Below are positions 61,601-64,000 of a stretch of DNA of 64,000 nt, piece after piece; within the stretch, counting starts at the first letter, position 1, and each line of letters begins with the position of its first letter. A program made the position numbers and the translations under genes. The notes beneath the pieces are model-generated. The model worked only from the letters and a program-made list of their open reading frames with translations, ran no database searches and was not told the DNA's origin. Origin of the DNA: an uncultured Rhodospirillaceae bacterium (GTDB lineage: Bacteria; Pseudomonadota; Alphaproteobacteria; Azospirillales; Azospirillaceae); NCBI GenBank assembly GCA_937927415.1, contig CALBDS010000016.1, positions 1 through 64,000 of the forward strand, given 5' to 3'.

Positions 61601-63724
61601 ATGGCCACGCCCAAGATCGTCCTCAACACCTCGCGCGACATCCCCTTCAACAAGCTGGTGCTGTCCCAGGCCAACGTCCGCAAGGTCAAGGCCGGCGTCT
61701 CCATCGAGGAGCTCGCCGAGGACATCGCCCGGCGCACCCTGCTGCACAGCCTCGCCGTCCGCCCGGTGCTCGACGCCGAGGGCGCCGAGACCGGCGTCTT
61801 CGAGGTGCCGGTCGGTGGCCGCCGCTTCCGGGCGCTGGAACTGCTGGTCAAGCAGAAGCGCATGAGCAAGACCCAGCCGGTGCCCTGCGTCGTCCGCGAC
61901 GCTGGTTTGGCCGAGGAGGACTCGCTGGCCGAGAATGTGCAGCGCGCCCCGCTGCACCCGCTCGACCAGTTCCGCGCCTTCCAGACCCTGCGCGAGGCCG
62001 GGCTCGGCGAGGAGGAGATCGCCGCCCGCTTCTTCGTCGCCCCCGGCGTGGTGAAGCAGCGCCTCAAGCTGGCCGCCGCAGCGCCGGCGCTGCTCGACGC
62101 CTACGCCGAGGACCGCATGACGCTGGACCAGCTGATGGCCTTCACCGTCAGCGGCGACCACGCCCGCCAGGAGCAGGTGTGGGAGGCGCTGTCGCGCGCC
62201 TACAGCCGCGAGCCCTACCAGATCCGCCGGCTCCTCACCGAAGGCGCGGTGCGGGCGTCGGACAAGCGGGCGCTGTTCGTCGGCGTGGAGGCCTACGAGG
62301 CGGCCGGCGGGGCGGTGATGCGCGACCTGTTCCAGCACGACGACGGCGGCTGGCTGCAGGACCCGGCGCTGCTCGACCGGCTGGTCGCCGAGAAGCTGGA
62401 GGCCGAGGCCGCCACGGTGCGGGCGGAGGGCTGGACGTGGGTGGAGGTGGCGCTGGCCTTCCCCTACGGGCACAGCCGGGGGCTGCGTCGTCTGGCCGGC
62501 GAGCCGGTGCCGCTGAGCGAGGCGGAGCAGGCCACCTACGACGCGCTGCACGCCGAGTACGAGCGGCTGGAGGCGAGCGAGCCGACGGAAGCGGAGGAGC
62601 TGGATCGGGTGGCGCGGCGCCTCGCCGAGATCGACGTGGAACTGCGGGCGCTGGAGGAGCGGCCGCTGGTCTACGAGACGGCCGAGGTGGCGCGGGCCGG
62701 GGTGTTCGTCAGCGTCGATGTCGAGGGTGGGCTTCAGGTCGACCGCGGCTACGTGCGGCCGGAGGACGAAGCCCCGGTCGAACCGGTGGCTCCGGCTCTC
62801 CCGCCGGACGGTGAGGGCCCCGCCACTGCCCCGGCGGGCGGGGCGGTGGCCGCGCAGCCGGTCGCCATCGCCGGCGGTGCCAGCGTGTCGGCGCCGGTGC
62901 CGGTCACCGGACCGGCGGCGCCGGAGGAGGACGAGGGGCTGCGGCCGCTGCCCGAGCGGCTGCTGATCGAGCTGAGCGTGCACCGCACCCTGGCGCTGCG
63001 CGACGCGTTGGCCAACGACCCCGACACCGCCTTCCTGGCGGCGCTGCACGCGCTGTGCCTGCGCACCTTCACCCAGCGCCCCGGCGCCTCCTGCCTGGAG
63101 CTGGAGCTGAAGAGCGCCGGCTTCGGGGTGCAGCCGCCCGACCTCGCCGCCAGCGCCGCGGCCCGGGCGATCGACGCCCGCCAGCGCGCCTGGAGCACCC
63201 AGTTGCCGGGCGAACCGGCCGCCCTGTGGGAAACGCTGGTGGGGTTCGACGGCGACAGCCGGGCCGCCCTGTTCGCCCACTGCGTCTCCTTCGGTGTCAA
63301 CGCGGTGCACGAGCCGTGGAACCGGGCGCCGCAGCGCGCCGCCCACGCCGACCTGCTGGCCGGGGCGGTCGGCCTCGACATGGCGGCGGCCGGCTGGACG
63401 GCGACGGTGGACAGCTACCTCGGCCGGGTGCCGAAGGCGCGCATCCTGGAGGCGGTGCGCGAGGCGCGAGGTCCGGAGGCGGCGCAGCTGATCGACCACC
63501 TGCGCAAGCCGGACATGGCCAAGGAGGCCGAGCGGCTGCTGGCCGGCAGCGGCTGGCTGCCCGAGCCGCTGCGCCGGCCGCTGGAGCCGGCGGCCGGTGC
63601 TGATGCCGGTGCGGACGGCGATGCGGAGGGCGGCGACGCCTCCCTGCCGGCCTTCCTGACCGGCGCCGGGGAGATCCCGGCCGCCGGGGACGACGCGGAC
63701 CGCACCGAGGCGGCCGCTGCGTGA
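61601..63724 (+). CDS. Large ParB/RepB/Spo0J-like protein
   Basis: 707 aa. Residues about 15-130 form the ParB N-terminal domain (FNKLVLSQANVRKVKAGVSI, EELAEDIARRTLLHSLAVRP, then AEEDSLAENVQRAPLHPLDQ, the ENxxR motif in which NVQR matches) followed by the KorB/HTH domain (GLGEEEIAARFFVAPGVVKQ-RLKLA). The long C-terminal half (over 450 residues, with an Ala/Pro-rich linker around 400-450) is unlike canonical ParB and is common in plasmid and ICE proteins of this type. ATG 61601 has GGCGGAG upstream. No parA partner is in the window, so it may regulate genes or mobilisation rather than partition. Confidence 0.85.
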   Translation: MATPKIVLNTSRDIPFNKLVLSQANVRKVKAGVSIEELAEDIARRTLLHSLAVRPVLDAEGAETGVFEVPVGGRRFRALELLVKQKRMSKTQPVPCVVRDAGLAEEDSLAENVQRAPLHPLDQFRAFQTLREAGLGEEEIAARFFVAPGVVKQRLKLAAAAPALLDAYAEDRMTLDQLMAFTVSGDHARQEQVWEALSRAYSREPYQIRRLLTEGAVRASDKRALFVGVEAYEAAGGAVMRDLFQHDDGGWLQDPALLDRLVAEKLEAEAATVRAEGWTWVEVALAFPYGHSRGLRRLAGEPVPLSEAEQATYDALHAEYERLEASEPTEAEELDRVARRLAEIDVELRALEERPLVYETAEVARAGVFVSVDVEGGLQVDRGYVRPEDEAPVEPVAPALPPDGEGPATAPAGGAVAAQPVAIAGGASVSAPVPVTGPAAPEEDEGLRPLPERLLIELSVHRTLALRDALANDPDTAFLAALHALCLRTFTQRPGASCLELELKSAGFGVQPPDLAASAAARAIDARQRAWSTQLPGEPAALWETLVGFDGDSRAALFAHCVSFGVNAVHEPWNRAPQRAAHADLLAGAVGLDMAAAGWTATVDSYLGRVPKARILEAVREARGPEAAQLIDHLRKPDMAKEAERLLAGSGWLPEPLRRPLEPAAGADAGADGDAEGGDASLPAFLTGAGEIPAAGDDADRTEAAAA

Positions 63725-63784
63725 CGTGACACTGCGGAGCGGCTCCGGCCGCTCCGCCTCCGTCTCCGTTGCTGGAGGTTCGTC

Positions 63785-64000
63785 ATGACCGAGCCCTTCG
63801 TTACAGCCCTGGCCGCCGATGTCCCGGTCCTCGTGATCACCGCCGAGGCCATCGTCATCGTGATCCCGGCCGGCCAGGGAGCCGTTCTCCTCGACCCGGA
63901 CATCCTGCGGGAGCACGTCCTGCTCCGCCTGGCCGAAGAGGAGGTCCGGGAGGAGATCCGCACCGTGATCGAGACCGACGGCACACTGACCCGGCTGGCG
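63785..64000 (+). CDS. Hypothetical protein, 3' end beyond the window
   Basis: ATG 63785 with GGAGG 8 bp upstream; 72 codons visible and still open at the window end. A hydrophobic beta-like stretch (VPVLVITAEAIVIVIPAG) is followed by an acidic helical part (LLRLAEEEVREEIRTVIETD). It follows the ParB-like gene by 60 bp and probably shares its operon. Not recognised. Confidence 0.6.
   Translation, partial: MTEPFVTALAADVPVLVITAEAIVIVIPAGQGAVLLDPDILREHVLLRLAEEEVREEIRTVIETDGTLTRLA

Noticed and set aside
61178..63916. 912-codon minus-strand open frame opposite the ParB-like gene
   Set aside because: It is a GC-rich shadow of a well-supported gene; composition is dominated by Arg, Gly, Leu and His with no domain and no ribosome site.

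Overview
The window looks like a large accessory replicon or integrated element of a high-GC alphaproteobacterium, most probably Azospirillum or a close Rhodospirillales relative. This is inferred from codon use, protein style and gene content, not from a database search. It carries transfer genes at the left edge, a copper/silver resistance island in the middle, and an integrase, antirestriction and ParB-like region at the right. No intact tRNA, no rRNA and no CRISPR array was seen.

Region by region. (1) 1-7530: P-type conjugation (Mpf) operon in the order trbE-trbJ-trbK?-trbL-trbF-trbG-trbI, mostly translationally coupled, cut by the left window edge. A diverged second 3' end of trbI (7558-7859) follows directly and supplies the tail of a LysR gene. 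(2) 9.2-15.6 kb: copper genes (DUF305, CopZ behind a CueR-type promoter, a secreted Cys-rich protein, DUF2933, a membrane methyltransferase, a BNR-repeat protein, cytochrome c, a Cu P-type ATPase), then a secreted trypsin-like protease and a methyltransferase. (3) 17.9-23.8 kb, minus strand: CopB, multicopper oxidase CopA, a cupredoxin, a second secreted Cys-rich protein and a two-component system. (4) 24.16-27.27 kb: a complete IS66-family element with a UPF0149 passenger and an 8-bp target duplication. (5) 27.3-34.3 kb: a patchwork with a small secreted protein, a decayed IS630 transposase holding a 111-bp MITE-like insertion, a solitary flgG, a copZ relic, a possible orphan nuclease and a chemoreceptor. 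(6) 34.3-45.5 kb: a second copper-type two-component system, two copies of one promoter-leader block, an ABC exporter membrane protein without ATPase, and the Cu/Ag efflux operon cusCBA-cusF. (7) 45.6-50.2 kb: a transposase graveyard (IS256/IS3/IS110), a secreted caspase-like cluster, and fragments of an arsenite permease and an integrase. (8) 50.2-57.1 kb: a minus-strand three-gene operon encoding an LCAT-like lipase, an alpha/beta-hydrolase-caspase fusion and an HExxH metallopeptidase, divergent from a beta-propeller lipoprotein. (9) 57.1-64 kb: IS6 remnant, YhcG-type nuclease, tyrosine integrase beside a 3' half of initiator tRNA-fMet (attachment site), ArdC, a small protein, a ParB-like protein and a partial gene.

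How it works together: CopZ, the P-type ATPase, the CopA oxidase, CopB, the cupredoxin and the CusCBA-F tripartite pump cover cytoplasmic export, periplasmic oxidation and sequestration, and cell-envelope export of copper or silver. A short motif containing GTTACA lies about 110-145 bp before at least five start codons, plus a TTACA-N3-TGTAA palindrome before one regulator gene, and probably marks the two-component regulon; it includes the chemoreceptor. The most novel-looking part is the lipase / hydrolase-caspase / metallopeptidase operon, with another caspase-like gene about 0.7 kb away.
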